From Liolophura sinensis (taxonomy: Eukaryota > Mollusca > Polyplacophora > Chitonida > Chitonidae), in contig NC_088301.1 of NCBI RefSeq assembly GCF_032854445.1, positions 58,604,512 through 58,668,511 of the forward strand: a stretch of DNA of 64,000 nucleotides. Direction: 5' to 3'. The translations under genes were made by a program, and so were the position numbers. Below, in pieces: positions 63,576-64,000 of the stretch (positions are counted from its first letter, which is position 1; each line of letters opens with the position of its first letter). Below the pieces are notes generated by a model. The model saw only the letters and a list, made by a program, of their open reading frames with translations, ran no database searches and was not told where the DNA came from.

Positions 63576-64000
63576 CATTCTATGCATCTGCAAGTAACAG
63601 GCCATGAAAGAAGAAGCAGTGTGCATCCACAGGTCACAAGCAAGAAAAAAAATCATTGTGTATCTACAAGTCACACGCCATGAAAACAACCCAGTGTGCA
63701 TATACAAGTCACGCGCCATGGAATATACACAGTGTGCATCTACAGGTCACACACCTTTGACAAAACCCAGTCTGTATCTACAAGTCACACGCCAAGGAAA
63801 AATCCCAGTGTGCATCTACAAGTCACACACCATGAAAACAACCCAGTGTGCATCTACAAGTCACACGCCATGGAAACAACCCAGTGTGCATATACAAGTC
63901 CCACACCATGAAAGCAATCCAGTGTGCATCTACAAGTCACACGCCATGGAAAAAACCCAGTGTGCATCTACAAGTCACAAGCCTTTGACAAAACCTAGTG
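63576..64000. repeat. 38-bp minisatellite, third block, running off the edge
   Basis: It restarts with a sequence nearly identical to the array's left edge at 58399 (ctatgcatctgcaagtaaca followed by ggccatgaaagaagaagcag). It then continues with normal units to the end of the window. Confidence 0.92.

Noticed and set aside
58384-64000. CRISPR-like array of regular short repeats
   Set aside because: Repeat and apparent spacer vary together as one 38-bp monomer with no unique spacers. The host is eukaryotic and no cas genes are present.

Overview
This is a eukaryotic window, most likely from a marine mollusc or another lophotrochozoan. The basis is long AT-rich introns with GT-AG junctions, about ten copies of a tRNA-headed SINE whose 3' part (ending in a 'gagtacggcgtaaaacacc' type tail) is familiar from molluscan genomes, frequent tacatgtacatg motifs in the gene region, and a very high minisatellite load. 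Nothing bacterial (operons, Shine-Dalgarno sites) is present. Species assignment is inference. Positions 1-21,100 hold the 3' part of one + strand gene. Ten exons from 612 to 19661 join in phase into 327 residues plus a stop. They match the C-terminal portion of GRIP1-associated protein 1 (GRIPAP1/GRASP-1), a coiled-coil effector of recycling endosomes; the 5' part of the gene lies off the left edge. The gene body is CpG-poor, several SINEs sit in the introns, and a SINE with a 10-bp target-site duplication lies in the 3' flank or 3' UTR. From about 21.2 kb rightward I could identify no complete gene. The region is more CpG-rich and is dominated by tandem arrays: a 35-bp array (21.2-21.8 kb), a head-to-head pair of 18-bp arrays (23.9-25.0 kb), a 6.5-kb array of 61/62-bp units with a 1,356-bp higher-order duplication (32.7-39.1 kb), a 41/42-bp array followed by GAT/GGT-rich DNA (41.2-42.5 kb), a composite 70/41-bp array (47.8-49.0 kb), degenerate 17-20-bp arrays (50.4-51.9 kb), a 35-37-bp array (57.7-58.35 kb), and a 38-bp array that fills 58.4 kb to the right edge. 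A 5'-truncated reverse-transcriptase element, probably Penelope-like, with intact catalytic aspartates interrupts the 38-bp array on the minus strand (60.6-62.2 kb). An older, broken copy of the same element's 3' end lies at 27.4-28.0 kb. Long open reading frames inside the arrays come from monomers that lack stops in all three frames of one strand, and I do not call them genes. The clearest observations are the GRIPAP1 exon set, the layered higher-order structure shared by several unrelated arrays, the inverted pair of 18-bp arrays, and the two related retroelement copies.
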